DNA from: Deinococcus radiotolerans
Lineage (GTDB): Bacteria; Deinococcota; Deinococci; Deinococcales; Deinococcaceae
Length of the DNA stretch: 64,000 nt
NCBI RefSeq assembly: GCF_014647435.1
Contig: NZ_BMPE01000015.1
Coordinates: forward strand, 6,162 to 70,161
Reading direction: 5' to 3'
Within the stretch, counting starts at the first letter, position 1, and every line of letters begins with the position of its first letter. Positions 1 to 12,886 of the stretch are shown here, one piece after another. A model generated the notes under the pieces. The model was not told where the DNA came from. It was given only the letters and a program-made list of their open reading frames with translations, and did no database searches. The position numbers and the translations under genes were made by a program.

Positions 1-198
1 GATCAGGCGGCCCCGGGCGCCGGTGCGTTCGATCATGCCCAGTTCGACGAGGGCTTTAAGGTGGAAGCTGATGGTGGCTTCGGTGAGCTGGGCGGCGCGG
101 GCGAGTTCGGCGGCGCTGGGGGGGCCGCCGGTGTCGCGGGTGAGCTGCGCGGTGAGGCGCAGGAGGGTCAGGCGCAGTGGGGTCAGGCGGGGGGGCAT
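1..198 (-). CDS. winged-helix transcriptional regulator, N-terminal part (cut by window edge)
   Basis: Reading leftward from an ATG at 198, a frame stays open to the window edge and encodes 66 residues. It shows an Ala/Leu-rich helix-turn-helix: an ELARAAQLTEATISFHLKAL segment, then a wing-like GMIERTGARGRLI. This resembles the DNA-binding domain of MarR/LexA/ArsR-type regulators. Only the N-terminus is inside the window, so the effector domain and family cannot be decided. Its promoter would lie in the AT-richer space to the right. Confidence 0.6.
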   Translation of the reverse strand, partial: MPPRLTPLRLTLLRLTAQLTRDTGGPPSAAELARAAQLTEATISFHLKALVELGMIERTGARGRLI

Positions 199-872
199 CA
201 GGGTTCACTCCGACTATCGAAGAATGCTTTGATAGTTTCGTGTATCGTGACCGATGACAGGATTCCGCGTCAACCCCTGGATGGTGGAACGTTAAGCAAC
301 TCACACGATGGGAATTCGCTGCCAGATACTTCAACGAGTCAGGGTGCTCGAACGCGCAACAACAAGCTCGACGCGATCCTTCAGTCATTCGTATCGAAGT
401 GAAGTAAGAGTGTCATGTTGCTGTCAATGAATACTGGGTTACTTTGTGTAGGCGCATCTGAAGCATTGCTGCTGCCGCATACTGACCCAAAGTCGAGTAT
501 GATCCGAAACGGACGCCTTTGAGCTTCGCATCCCCTGCATGTCCTGAACGCCCAGGTCAATACTCAGCACTATCAACTGAGTTCATAGAGACTTTTGCAG
601 ACACGCAGGTTAAACTGACACTCCAAGAGCCAAGCAAGAGCGCGTTCATTACAGGGCTCTGGATTGCTTCATTGTAGATACCACCCCGAGTGAACGCGCC
701 CATATAGAAGTTGAATCCGGCTCGATCATGTCTTCCATGAGACGATGATACTCTCATTGATGCATGATCCCATGACCAGAATCAACGAGGGAGAAATATT
801 GATCATTTAAAATGATACTTCGAAATGCGATCAGCGATAACACACAATGATTGACAGAATGATGGAGAGAGC
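199..872. other. intergenic region, no gene recognised
   Basis: About 670 bases of visibly lower GC than the flanks. Short frames on both strands have no family resemblance. Near the right end, 802-816 is a small palindrome (ATCATTT-A-AAATGAT) that could be an operator for the gene starting at 873. No RNA gene or repeat array was seen. Confidence 0.4.
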
Positions 873-2996
873 ATGAACGGTATCCTCGATCTGAGAGACG
901 CCCCCGAATTCCATAAGATCCTTCTTGATTTCGCGCATCGACTTGAACCCGAGAGCAACGGAAGAGATGTCGTCCTTGCATCGGTGTTTACGACGCTGCG
1001 TTATCGTGATGGTCGCGACTTCCGCTACTCGCTGGATCCGGCCAACTTTCAAGTTGAAGAATACGACTCACTCGTTCGTGCCGTCTCCCCAATTAATCAG
1101 TCAAGCCAAGCTCGTCGGTTGGCGTACCGCGTTCGAGATATTGAAGGGTTCTGGCATAGCCCAATTGGCACGACAGGTATCTGGAAAGACATCCTCGGCC
1201 TTGAAGAACGCGACATTCCTGAAGCGGAAAAAACGATTCTTGAATCGATCTACCAGGTGAAACAGCATGCCCTGCTGCAACAGCATGGTGATGACTTCCG
1301 TGCGTACGGTGCCGCCAACGGGCTCCCCGAAGGCATGATGACCAGTGCCTACCTGAACCGCCTCGACACGCGGGACCCCATCCGTGAGCACCTGCGCGCG
1401 CTCCTGAACGGCCGGGTACCGTTCACAAGGCACGCCCTCAAGCTGCTGCGCGCTCACGCAAAGGGCTGGACAGCACACCAGACCGAACATGATCAGGACC
1501 TCACCTCCCCAAAGGGCGCGCACGTGGACGTGACCCCACGGCACCCCCACACGCCCATATGGGTCACCACGCCCGCTCACCCACCGAGGCGCCGGGAACT
1601 CTCAGCGGAACTCGTTGAGAGCTTGCGGCCACAACGGACTGAGATCATGAATGCGTTGCCGGCAGCCCTGCAGCCTGAAGCCCATGAGCTCTTCTCCAGT
1701 CTTTCCGTCGAACCCCGTTGCTCACCCACCTTGCTGGCGACCCTTCGGGACATAACCGGTGAAGAGCTCAACGAGCGTGAGTTGGCTGCACGAAAGAGCG
1801 CCATGAAACGCGACGAGGTGTGGGTTACCACCATGGTGGAGCATTGGGACCTGCTCGCATTGTCCTTGAATGAACTGCAGCCGCTCAGAAAGACTCGGCT
1901 GAAAGAGCATCTCACTCGGCAGCGCCTCCTCCCGACCGAATGGAGTCTGCTGAGGGAGGCGTGGAAGGCTGCCACTGCCACACTGGACCAGGACACGCTT
2001 GCGGCGCAGGCCCTACCGCTCTCCATTGCGGACCAGCGGTACTGGCACACCCGCCGATTCCGGTTACAACTTCACTTGACGGCTGACCAGGCTGATCTGG
2101 TCGGTCGACTGGAAGAGAAAACGTTACTGAACATGGACCTGCCAGCCCTGCGCACGGCGCACAGCTTGGATAAGGATTCCATGCTCACGGATATCCAGAT
2201 CCACGAGCTTCGGCAGCGCCACCACCTGATCGACGCTGTGCCGCCGGAGTATCGAGATGCGTTCAGGCGCGCCGTTGCGGACAACAACTTTCAACCACAG
2301 ATGAGGCAAGTCCTGGCACGCTTGGCCAGTCGACTCAATCTGGAATTGGAGACGTTGCAGGCACCGACGCTGCCAGAAGACATGCGCTCTGCCCTCTTTC
2401 ACTTGTGGGCCTACATCGCACCGCAGGTACCTGAAATGGCCGGCGCTCTCTACACGGCACTGAAGAAGGGTCGCTATACGTTGAAGGAGGCCGATACGCT
2501 CAAGGCACTCGCGACGACGCCCCTTCCAAATGATGTGCTCCCGGAAGAGGCTCGCGCGCTCCTCTTGCATTTCGCGCATGTTTGGTCGCACAACGCGCTA
2601 GAACTGAGAGAAGCGGTTGAGCATAAAAGATACACACCGCTGACGTACGCTCAGTTGGTTCGTCATGTCAGAGACGTTGAAATTATGGTTCAGAACGCAC
2701 GCACTCGCCAGCAGGACGAAGAGCGGCAGGCGGCGCTCACGAGGCAACAGGACAGAGAGGTCGCCTTCAGGTCCGCCGTGGATCTCTGCAAGCAACTCAT
2801 GGCGCGGTGGAAGGCCTGGAGCCCAGCGGATGCTCAGGCGATGCTGGCGGTCCAACCTGCCGAACTCCTGACGTGCCTGCCACACGTCTGCGGAGAATTT
2901 CAAATCAATAACAAACGGATTTCTCTGAAGATTGAGAAGGCCGTAAGGGACTGGATGTCTGCTCGGTCAGCGGGGGTGACTGGAGCACCGTCGTAG
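873..2996 (+). CDS. hypothetical protein, 707 aa, helical
   Basis: A single long frame starts at an ATG preceded by GGAGAG. The product is rich in Leu, Ala, Arg and Glu and looks mostly alpha-helical, with repeated short helix-like blocks between residues 230 and 650. A charged, probably coiled-coil stretch (RTRQQDEERQAALTRQQD) follows near residues 610-630. No signal peptide, transmembrane segment or catalytic motif is visible, and I do not recognise a family. It stands alone with long spaces on the left. Codon use becomes GC-rich after the first 150 codons, while the 5' end is less so. It could be a scaffold or an accessory (defence-like) protein, but nothing in the sequence proves this. 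Confidence 0.75.
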   Translation: MNGILDLRDAPEFHKILLDFAHRLEPESNGRDVVLASVFTTLRYRDGRDFRYSLDPANFQVEEYDSLVRAVSPINQSSQARRLAYRVRDIEGFWHSPIGTTGIWKDILGLEERDIPEAEKTILESIYQVKQHALLQQHGDDFRAYGAANGLPEGMMTSAYLNRLDTRDPIREHLRALLNGRVPFTRHALKLLRAHAKGWTAHQTEHDQDLTSPKGAHVDVTPRHPHTPIWVTTPAHPPRRRELSAELVESLRPQRTEIMNALPAALQPEAHELFSSLSVEPRCSPTLLATLRDITGEELNERELAARKSAMKRDEVWVTTMVEHWDLLALSLNELQPLRKTRLKEHLTRQRLLPTEWSLLREAWKAATATLDQDTLAAQALPLSIADQRYWHTRRFRLQLHLTADQADLVGRLEEKTLLNMDLPALRTAHSLDKDSMLTDIQIHELRQRHHLIDAVPPEYRDAFRRAVADNNFQPQMRQVLARLASRLNLELETLQAPTLPEDMRSALFHLWAYIAPQVPEMAGALYTALKKGRYTLKEADTLKALATTPLPNDVLPEEARALLLHFAHVWSHNALELREAVEHKRYTPLTYAQLVRHVRDVEIMVQNARTRQQDEERQAALTRQQDREVAFRSAVDLCKQLMARWKAWSPADAQAMLAVQPAELLTCLPHVCGEFQINNKRISLKIEKAVRDWMSARSAGVTGAPS

Positions 2997-3049
2997 GTCT
3001 TCGGCATTGTGGTCACGATGGACGGACGGCGGGAACCGTAGCTTGAGGC

Positions 3050-3331
3050 ATGAGCGAGTCGCCCCTGCAGCCGGTGCTGCTGGTGATCGTGCCGCCGGAC
3101 TGGGAGGCTGATCCGGCGGCGCTCGCCGAGTTGCGCCGGTGCCTGGCGGATGAGTTCGGCGCGCGGCTGAGCCTGCGTCAGGGTACGGTGCCGATGCGGG
3201 GGCCGCTGCACCTGTACTGCGGGGTGTGGCCGGACGGCCTGATGTGGTCCGCCCGGCGGGAGGTCACGCCCCGGCTCGCGCAGGCCTTCTTCAGCCTGGA
3301 CTGGCTGGACCTGGATGACGCGGCCATCTGA
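3050..3331 (+). CDS. small conserved-looking hypothetical protein (93 aa)
   Basis: A GC-rich frame of 93 codons starts at ATG 3050. The product begins with a hydrophobic strand (PVLLVIVPPDW) and then has an alpha/beta pattern rich in Leu, Arg and Asp. There is no signal peptide or membrane helix. The family is not recognised. It lies 53 bases after the 707-aa orphan and just ahead of a short DUF3006-like remnant on the same strand. Confidence 0.6.
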   Translation: MSESPLQPVLLVIVPPDWEADPAALAELRRCLADEFGARLSLRQGTVPMRGPLHLYCGVWPDGLMWSARREVTPRLAQAFFSLDWLDLDDAAI

Positions 3332-3349
3332 GGCGCTACGCTCAGCCGC

Positions 3350-3475
3350 GTGAACGAGGCCGAGATGGACGTCGTGCTGGACGTGGACGGTCAGATGGCC
3401 TTGATGCGCCCGCCGGACTCCAGTGAGGCACCCTGGTCGCTGGCCTCACTGCCGTGCGGCGTGTCGCACACCTGA
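3350..3475 (+). pseudogene. DUF3006-like N-terminal fragment (41 codons)
   Basis: A GTG at 3350 lies seven bases after TACGCT (3337-3342), the leaderless -10 pattern seen elsewhere in the window. The frame reads VVLDVDGQMALMRPPDSS and then APWSLASLPCGV before a stop. A strand, a loop and then LPxGV is what I would expect at the start of a DUF3006-type small protein, which normally continues with a GD-hydrophobic strand. That second half is missing. A matching C-terminal half occurs at about 24.5 kb. The family assignment is tentative. Confidence 0.35.
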
Positions 3476-3588
3476 CCTTGATCTTCGCAGAATGACCACG
3501 CGGAGGCAGGATGGAGGGGCGCACGCCTGGCGCCCAGTGCCCCGCGAGTGAGGGTCGTTGTGCCGCTTCGGTCTGGGAGACGTGGGAA

Positions 3589-3610
3589 AGCCCTGCGTTG
3601 CCGCAGGGCT
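3589..3610 (-). terminator. hairpin terminator of the rhamnose uptake operon
   Basis: AGCCCTGC (3589-3596) and GCAGGGCT (3603-3610) form an 8-bp perfect stem with a 6-base loop. Read on the minus strand it follows the binding-protein stop codon at 3700 by about 90 bases and is followed by TTTCCC. This fits transcription termination of the leftward operon. Confidence 0.5.
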
Positions 3611-3699
3611 GGAAGTCCGCCTTCACCTGGGCGGGTTTTGCTGTTGGGTGCCTCAGCCTGTGCCGGGTGGCCTTACCGTAGCGTCACTGAACAGCCAGG

Positions 3700-4695
3700 T
3701 CAGAAGTTGAACTTGTCGATGTTGCTCTTGTCGAAGACGGTGAGTGGCCCGAGGATCACCACGCCGTCTTTGCCGATGGTGCGCTGGCCGAGTTTCCCGG
3801 CGCTGAACTTCTCGCCTTCCTTGCCGGTGATCTGCCCGCTGACGAGTGCCGCGGCGGCGTACGACGCGAGGTAGCCGAGGTCCTCGGGGTTCCACAGGGC
3901 GAAGCCCTGCACGGTGCCGTTCTTCACGAATTCACGCATCTGGTTGGGCGTGCCCAGGCCGGTCAGGGCGACCTTGCCTTTGTAGGGGCTGCCGGAGAGG
4001 TAGCGGGCGGCGGCGCTGATGCCGACCGTGGTGGGCGAGATGACGCCCTTGAGGTTCGGGTAGGCCTGCATCAGGCCCTGCATCTCGGTGAAGGATTTCT
4101 GGTCGTCGTCGTTGCCGTAGGCGATCTTGACGAGTTTCATGTCCTTGTACTGCGGCTTGGTGAGTTCGTCCCGCATCACCTTGATCCAGGCGTTCTGGTT
4201 GGTGGCGTTGGGCGTGGCGGAGAGGATGGCGATCTCGCCTTTGTTGCCGATCTGCTTGGCGAGCAGTTTGACCTCGTCACGGGCGATGGTGTCGGCGCTG
4301 GCCTGGCTGACGAAGACGTTGCGGCCGTCCTTGGCGACGTCACTGTCGTAGGTGACGACCTTGACGCCCTGGCCCATGGCGCGCTTGAGGTAGGGCACGA
4401 GGGCGTTGGCGTCGCTGGCGGACACGACAATGGCCTTCTGGCGCTGGGCGAGCAGGGTGTTGATGTAGCTCACCTGGCTGCTCGCGCCGGCGTCGGAGGG
4501 CCCGACCTGCTTGCCGACCCCGGCGAACTCCTTGATGGCCGCCTGGCCGCCCTTCCAGGCGGTGGTGAAGTAGGGGTTGTTCACCTGTTTGGGCAGGAAG
4601 GCGATGGTGATGCCTTTTTGCAGGGCGGGTTGCGCCAGGGCGGCGGCGCCGAGGGCGAGGGTCAGGGCGGCGAGCAGAGCAGTGCGGTGTTTCAT
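3700..4695 (-). CDS. rhaS: rhamnose ABC transporter, substrate-binding protein
   Basis: 331 aa with an N-terminal signal peptide (MKHRTALLAALTLALGAAALA) and no lipobox cysteine, so it is probably exported to the periplasm-like space. The mature part is a Peripl_BP_4/LacI-type sugar-binding fold of the CUT2 class. It shows ITIAFLPKQVNNPYFTTAWKG at the start, an ASDANALVPYLKRAMGQGVKVVTYDSD strand-helix-strand and a GEIAILSATPNATNQNAW stretch. This matches the RhaS binding proteins of rhamnose transporters. It is the last gene of a leftward run with two permeases, a dual ATPase and a mutarotase, which strongly supports L-rhamnose as ligand. Confidence 0.88.
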   Translation of the reverse strand: MKHRTALLAALTLALGAAALAQPALQKGITIAFLPKQVNNPYFTTAWKGGQAAIKEFAGVGKQVGPSDAGASSQVSYINTLLAQRQKAIVVSASDANALVPYLKRAMGQGVKVVTYDSDVAKDGRNVFVSQASADTIARDEVKLLAKQIGNKGEIAILSATPNATNQNAWIKVMRDELTKPQYKDMKLVKIAYGNDDDQKSFTEMQGLMQAYPNLKGVISPTTVGISAAARYLSGSPYKGKVALTGLGTPNQMREFVKNGTVQGFALWNPEDLGYLASYAAAALVSGQITGKEGEKFSAGKLGQRTIGKDGVVILGPLTVFDKSNIDKFNF

Positions 4696-4761
4696 GGGTT
4701 CCTCCAGGAACGGTCGGGGATGCGGGGGAAGGGGGGCGGGGCCAGCCCGGGGGTCAGGTGA

Positions 4762-5759
4762 TCACTGGGCGCCTCCCTTGGCGGCGCGGCCGCGGCGGCC
4801 GTACGCGGCTTTGAGCTGCGCGGAGAGGTTGGGGCCGAGCACGGAGAGAATCAGGAGCAGGCCGGTGACGATGGTCAGGATTTCGTTGGGGACGTCCGCG
4901 AGGGTCAGGGCGTTCTGGATGATGCCGATCAGGAACACGGCGGCGATCACCCCAATGACGCTGCCGCGCCCGCCGAAGATGCTCACGCCGCCGAGCAGCA
5001 CGGCCGCGATCACCGAGAGCTCCAGCCCATTGGCGTTGTCCGCGCGGGCGCTGGAGAAGCGGAAGGTGTACACCACGGCCGCGAAGGCGCTCATCAGGCC
5101 GGAGAGGGTGAAGAGCAGCAGTTTGGTCCGCTCGACGCGCAGCCCGGCGAAGCGCGCCGCGACCTCGTTGGACCCGATGGCGTACAGCGAGCGGCCGAAC
5201 GGGGTCGCGTGGAGCACCACGGCCGTCAGGGCCGCGAGGAGCACGAAGGCCACGATCGGGATCGGAATCTGCGTGCCGGGCACCAGGCCGAAGCCCAGGT
5301 TGGTCCAGAAGGGCGGGAAGTCCGCCACGGCGCGGTCACCCAGCAGGGCGTACGCCAGCCCGCGGTACAGGGCGAGCGTGCCGATGGTGACCGCCAGGGA
5401 GGGCAGGCCCAGGCGGGTGACCAGCCAGCCGTTGAAGAAGCCCGCCAGCGTGCCCAGGCCCAGGGTCAGGACGATGGCCAGCGGCATCGGGACGTGCGCG
5501 GCCCACAGCACGCCCAGCAGGGCGCTGCACATGCCGGCGATGGACGCCACGGACAGGTCGATCTCTGCCGCGATGACGATCAGGGTCATGGTGAGGGCGA
5601 TCAGGGCAATCTCGACCAGGTTCGAGGAGAGGTTGGAGAGGTTCGCGGCGGTCAGGAACGCGTCCGAGAGGGTGGAGCCGAGCAGCAGGGCCAGGGCGAC
5701 CAGGGCGAGGATGGTGGCCTCCCAGCCGAGAAGGCTGCGCTTGGGCCGGTTCGGGACGC

Positions 5760-5763
<4 letters not shown>
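4762..5763 (-). CDS. rhaQ: rhamnose ABC transporter permease
   Basis: 333 aa of the BPD_transp_2 (CUT2/RbsC-like) family with about eight to ten hydrophobic helices. Recognisable segments are the IDLSVASIAGMCSALLGVL helix near residues 70-85, the RSLYAIGSNEVAARFAGL cytoplasmic loop and the AVLLGGVSIFGGRGSVIGV motif near the C-terminus. It overlaps the preceding permease by four bases (ATGA), so the two are translationally coupled. They would form the membrane channel of the rhamnose importer. Which of the two is RhaP and which is RhaQ cannot be settled from sequence alone. Confidence 0.85.
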
Positions 5764-8291
<2,528 letters not shown>

Positions 8292-8299
<8 letters not shown>

Positions 8300-8633
8300 G
8301 GTGAAACACCTCCTGGAGTTGCAGGAAGCCCGTGTCGGGCGCGCGGCCATCCAGAGCCTCGAAGTAGGGGGCCATGTCGGCCTGCCAGCGGGCGTTGACG
8401 TCGCGGGTCTGCATGCCGCTCACGGCGGCGTGGAGGTCGGGCGTTTCGAAGTAGCCGACCAGCAGGCCGTCGTCGCGCAGGAACAGGGAGTAGTTGTGCC
8501 AGCCGGTGTCGCGCAGCGCGGCGAGCATGTCGGGCCAGACGGCCTGGTGACGCTTTCGGTATTCCTCGAGGCGCTCGGGGCGGACCTGGAGGAGGAAGCA
8601 GACGCGGTGGTGCGTGGGGGAAACAACAGACAC
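8292..8633 (-). CDS. rhaM: L-rhamnose mutarotase
   Basis: 113 aa from a GTG start at 8633, preceded by GGAG. The sequence matches the RhaM family closely: [20 protein letters not shown] at the start, [20 protein letters not shown], then [14 protein letters not shown]. The family histidine and the WHNYSLFLR segment are present. The enzyme interconverts the alpha and beta anomers of L-rhamnose so that the isomerase gets its preferred form. First gene of the leftward uptake operon. An upstream ATG at 8690 in the same frame would add residues not expected in the family and lies nearly on the promoter, so I prefer the GTG. Confidence 0.88.
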
Positions 8634-8691
8634 GGGGGCTCCAGGGGACCTGCGTCCCAGATCGAGAAGAGTGAAATTTGGTGCCGTCATG

Positions 8692-8748
8692 TAACACCCT
8701 CGCGCAAAAAAATGCAAGGGCTTGTCATTTTGTGTTCGAATGGTGTTA
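8692..8748. promoter_or_regulatory. divergent rha promoters with paired operator half-sites
   Basis: TAACACC at 8692-8698 and GGTGTTA at 8742-8748 are exact inverted copies. Rightward, TTGTCA (8722-8727) and TTAGAT (8746-8751) form a -35/-10 pair with an 18-base spacer. Leftward, TTGCAT and TTACAT are separated by 17 bases. In each direction GGTGTTA overlaps the -10. A regulator binding these half-sites would silence both operons. The DeoR protein encoded next door is the obvious candidate, which is an inference. Confidence 0.55.
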
Positions 8749-8764
8749 GATTCGGAGTATGGTC

Positions 8765-9540
<776 letters not shown>

Positions 9541-9544
<4 letters not shown>

Positions 9545-10728
9545 ATCAGGAGCTGTTCCAGGCGCTCAGCGCGCAACGCATCGAGACCCCCAGCTGGGGC
9601 TACGGCAACAGCGGCACCCGCTTCAAGACCTTCTCCGCGCCCGGCGCCGCGCGCGACGTGTTTGAAAAAATCGAGGACGCCGCCGAAGTGCACCGCCTCA
9701 CCGGCATCGCGCCCAGCGTGGCCCTCCACATCCCCTGGGACGAGGTGAGTGACTACGCGCACCTGCGCCGCTTCGCCGCGGAGCGCGGCGTGACGCTCGG
9801 CGCCATCAACCCCAACGTGTTCCAGGACGACGCGTACAAGCTCGGCTCCATCGCCCACCCGGACGAGCGGGTGCGGGCCGAGGCTGTAGGGCACCTCCTG
9901 GCCTGCGTGGACGTCATGACGCAGACCGGGTCACGCGACCTGAGCCTGTGGTTCGCGGACGGCACCAACTACGCCGGTCAGGACGACCTGCGCGCCCGCA
10001 AACGCCGCGTCCGCCAGGCCCTGGCGCAGGTGCACGACGCGCTGCCCGAGGGCAGCCGCATGCTCGTCGAGTACAAGCTGTTCGAACCGGCCTTCTACGC
10101 CACCGACCTGTTCGACTGGGGCGCCGCGTACGCCCACTGCCTCGCCATCGGCGACAAGGCGCAGGTGCTCGTCGACCTCGGCCACCACGCGCAGAGCGTG
10201 AACATCGAGCAGATCGTCGCGTTCCTCCTCGACGAGGGGCGCCTGGGCGGCTTCCACTTCAACGCCCGCCGCTACGCGGACGACGACCTGATCGTCGGCA
10301 CCACTAACCCCTTCGAGCTCTTCTGCATCTACGCGGAACTCGCCGCAGCCGAACAGGCCAGTGACGACCTGACCCGCACCACCGCCCGGCAGGTCGCGTA
10401 CATGATCGACCAGAGCCACAACATCGAACCCAAGGTCGAGGCCATGATCCACAGCGTCGTGAACTGCCAGGAAGCGTACGCCAAGGCCCTCCTGATCGAC
10501 CGCGAGCGCCTCACGGCCGCCCAGCAGCAGGGTGACGTCCTCGAAGCGCAGCGCACCCTGATGGACGCCTTCCGCACGGACGTCCGCCCCCTGCTGGCCG
10601 AGTGGCGCCGCGAGAGCGGCCTGCCCGAAGACCCCATTCAGGCCCACCGGGCCAGCGGCTACCAGCAGACCATCGCCCGGGCGCGCGGCACGGCCGCCGC
10701 CGGCGGCGGCTTCCCCGTCAAGAGTTAA
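9541..10728 (+). CDS. rhaI: L-rhamnose isomerase
   Basis: 395 aa, a TIM-barrel sugar isomerase of the RhaI type found in Rhizobium and Pseudomonas rather than the E. coli RhaA type. Conserved metal-site regions are visible: [11 protein letters not shown] (Glu), [10 protein letters not shown] (Asp/His) and [13 protein letters not shown] (His and Asp residues). It converts L-rhamnose to L-rhamnulose in the cytoplasm. The start codon overlaps the repressor stop codon (ATGA). The next gene is the aldolase/dehydrogenase, so regulator and catabolic enzymes are one rightward operon. Confidence 0.9.
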
Positions 10729-10801
10729 GTCACCCTGCCCCCTGCATGACCCGCCGCCCGGCCGGGTCCGGCCTCTCACACCCCCAACCCCGGAGGACCC
10801 C

Positions 10802-12886
10802 ATGACCGCCACCCAGCCCAAAACCATTATCGTCAACCGCTGGAACGACGCCGAAGCCCCCACCAGCGACGGCCTGGCCGCCCTGACGTACCGCTCGAAC
10901 CTGCTCGGCGCGGACCGCACGCTGGTCAACATCTACGGCGGGAACACCAGCACCAAGAGCGTCGAGAAAGACCACCTGGGCCGGGACGTGACCGTGCTGT
11001 GGGTCAAAGGCAGCGGCAGTGACATCGCCAGCATCACCGAGCGGGGCTTTGCGGGCCTGAAACTGGATGAAGTCCTGCCCCTCTTTGACCGCCCCGAGAT
11101 GTCCGACGAGGAAATGACCGCCTACCTCGAGCGGACCACCTTCGAGCCTGGCCGGCCCCGTCAGAGCATCGAGACGCTGCTGCACGCCTTCGTGCCGGCC
11201 AAGCACGTCGACCACACGCACCCGGACGCCATCATCGCCATCGCCTGCACGCCCACCGGGCCCGACATCATGCGCGAGATCTACGGTGGCCGGGCCGCGT
11301 GGGTGGACTACATCCGCCCCGGCTTCACCCTCAGCCAGCAGATCGGCGCGGCCGTCCGTGACAACCCTGGCCTGGAAGCCGTCGTGATGGGCAAGCACGG
11401 CCTCGTCACCTGGGGGGACACCGCCAAGGAGAGCTACGAGACGACCCTGCGGATCATCGGGGAAGCGCAGGCGTACCTTGACGCGCACGCAGAAGCCCAG
11501 CCGTTCGGCGGTGCCCGCGTGCAGAGCCTCACGGACGAGGATGCGAACGCACTGCTCGCGGAAGTGCTGCCGGTCCTGCGCGGCGCCATGAAGGGCGCCC
11601 GCCCCGTGATCCTGAACGTGGACCGCAGCCCCGAGGTGCTCGAATTCGTGAACTCCAACGCGGCGGCCCAGCTGTCCCAGGTGGGTGCCGCCTGCCCGGA
11701 CCACCTCGTGCACACCAAACGCACCCCGCTTTTCCTGAACTGGACGCCCGACCAGGGCCAGGCGGCGCTGCTGGACGCCGCCCGCAGCGGCGTCGAGAGC
11801 TTCAAAGCCGAGTACGCCGCGTACTTCGAGGAGAACAAGGGCGAAGGGGACGTGATGTTCACCCCCAGCCCCCGGGTGGTGCTGATCCCCGGCCTGGGTA
11901 TGGTCAACAGCGGACCCGACGCGCAGGGTGCGGACGTCTCCCGTCAGCTGTACCTGCGCGCCATTCAGGTGATGAAAAGCGCGAGCAGCCTGGGCGGCTT
12001 CGTCAGTCTCACCGCCGCCGAGTCGTACGCGGTGGAGTACTGGCCGCTGGAACTGTACAAGCTCGCGCAGAAACCCGCCCCGAAAACCCTCGAAGGGCAC
12101 GTGGCGCTCGTGACCGGCGCGGCCAGCGGCATCGGGCGCGCCATTGCCCGGCGCCTGGCGGGTGACGGCGCGCACGTCGTCATCGCGGACCTCAACGCCG
12201 AGGGGGGGCAGCAGGTCGCGCAGGAGATCACCAGGGAACGCGGGTACCGGCGCGCCGCGAGCACCGGCATGAACGTCACCAGCGAAGAGCAGGTGCAGGC
12301 CGCCTACCAGACGACCGTGCTGGCGTACGGCGGCGTGGACATCGTCGTGAACAACGCCGGCATCGCGTCCAGCGCCCCCATCGAGGAGACCAGCCTGGAC
12401 ATGTGGAACAAGAACCAGAGCATCCTCTCGACCGGGTACTTCCTGGTGGCCAGAGAGGCGTTCAAGGTCCTCAAGGCGCAGAACACCGGCGGGAACCTCG
12501 TGTTCATCGGCAGCAAGAACAGCCTCGCGGCAGGCAAGAACGCCGCGGCGTACAGCACTGCGAAAGCCGCGGAAGTGCACCTGGCCCGCTGCCTGGCCGA
12601 GGAGGGCGGCGCCCACGGCATCCGCGTGAACAGCGTCCTCCCGGATAGCGTGCTGTCCGGGTCGGCCATCTGGGACGGCAAGTGGCGCGCCGAGCGGGCC
12701 GCGACGTACGGCATCCGCGAGGACCAGCTCGAGGACTTCTACCGGCAGCGCAACACCCTCAAGGTGAACGTCCTCCCGGAGGACATTGCCGAAGCGACGT
12801 ACTTCTTCACCACGCCCGCGGCCGCGAAAACCACCGGCGGCATCCTCACGGTCGACGGCGGGGTACCCACCGCGTATGTCCGCTGA
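10802..12886 (+). CDS. rhaD: bifunctional rhamnulose-1-phosphate aldolase / L-lactaldehyde dehydrogenase
   Basis: 694 aa with two domains. Residues 1 to about 400 are a class II aldolase with zinc-binding histidines in VDHTHPDA at about residues 135-141. It splits L-rhamnulose-1-phosphate into DHAP and L-lactaldehyde. From about residue 425 a short-chain dehydrogenase begins, with TGAASGIG near 437 for NAD binding and a catalytic YSTAK near 583. It oxidises lactaldehyde to L-lactate. This fusion (RhaEW) is known in rhamnose operons of Bacillus, Chloroflexus and relatives. It lies between isomerase and kinase, and its stop overlaps the kinase start by 11 bases. Confidence 0.9.
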   Translation: MTATQPKTIIVNRWNDAEAPTSDGLAALTYRSNLLGADRTLVNIYGGNTSTKSVEKDHLGRDVTVLWVKGSGSDIASITERGFAGLKLDEVLPLFDRPEMSDEEMTAYLERTTFEPGRPRQSIETLLHAFVPAKHVDHTHPDAIIAIACTPTGPDIMREIYGGRAAWVDYIRPGFTLSQQIGAAVRDNPGLEAVVMGKHGLVTWGDTAKESYETTLRIIGEAQAYLDAHAEAQPFGGARVQSLTDEDANALLAEVLPVLRGAMKGARPVILNVDRSPEVLEFVNSNAAAQLSQVGAACPDHLVHTKRTPLFLNWTPDQGQAALLDAARSGVESFKAEYAAYFEENKGEGDVMFTPSPRVVLIPGLGMVNSGPDAQGADVSRQLYLRAIQVMKSASSLGGFVSLTAAESYAVEYWPLELYKLAQKPAPKTLEGHVALVTGAASGIGRAIARRLAGDGAHVVIADLNAEGGQQVAQEITRERGYRRAASTGMNVTSEEQVQAAYQTTVLAYGGVDIVVNNAGIASSAPIEETSLDMWNKNQSILSTGYFLVAREAFKVLKAQNTGGNLVFIGSKNSLAAGKNAAAYSTAKAAEVHLARCLAEEGGAHGIRVNSVLPDSVLSGSAIWDGKWRAERAATYGIREDQLEDFYRQRNTLKVNVLPEDIAEATYFFTTPAAAKTTGGILTVDGGVPTAYVR

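Noticed and set aside
32..232. Plus-strand frame at the left edge
   Set aside because: The minus-strand reading gives a coherent winged helix, so the plus-strand frame is a shadow.
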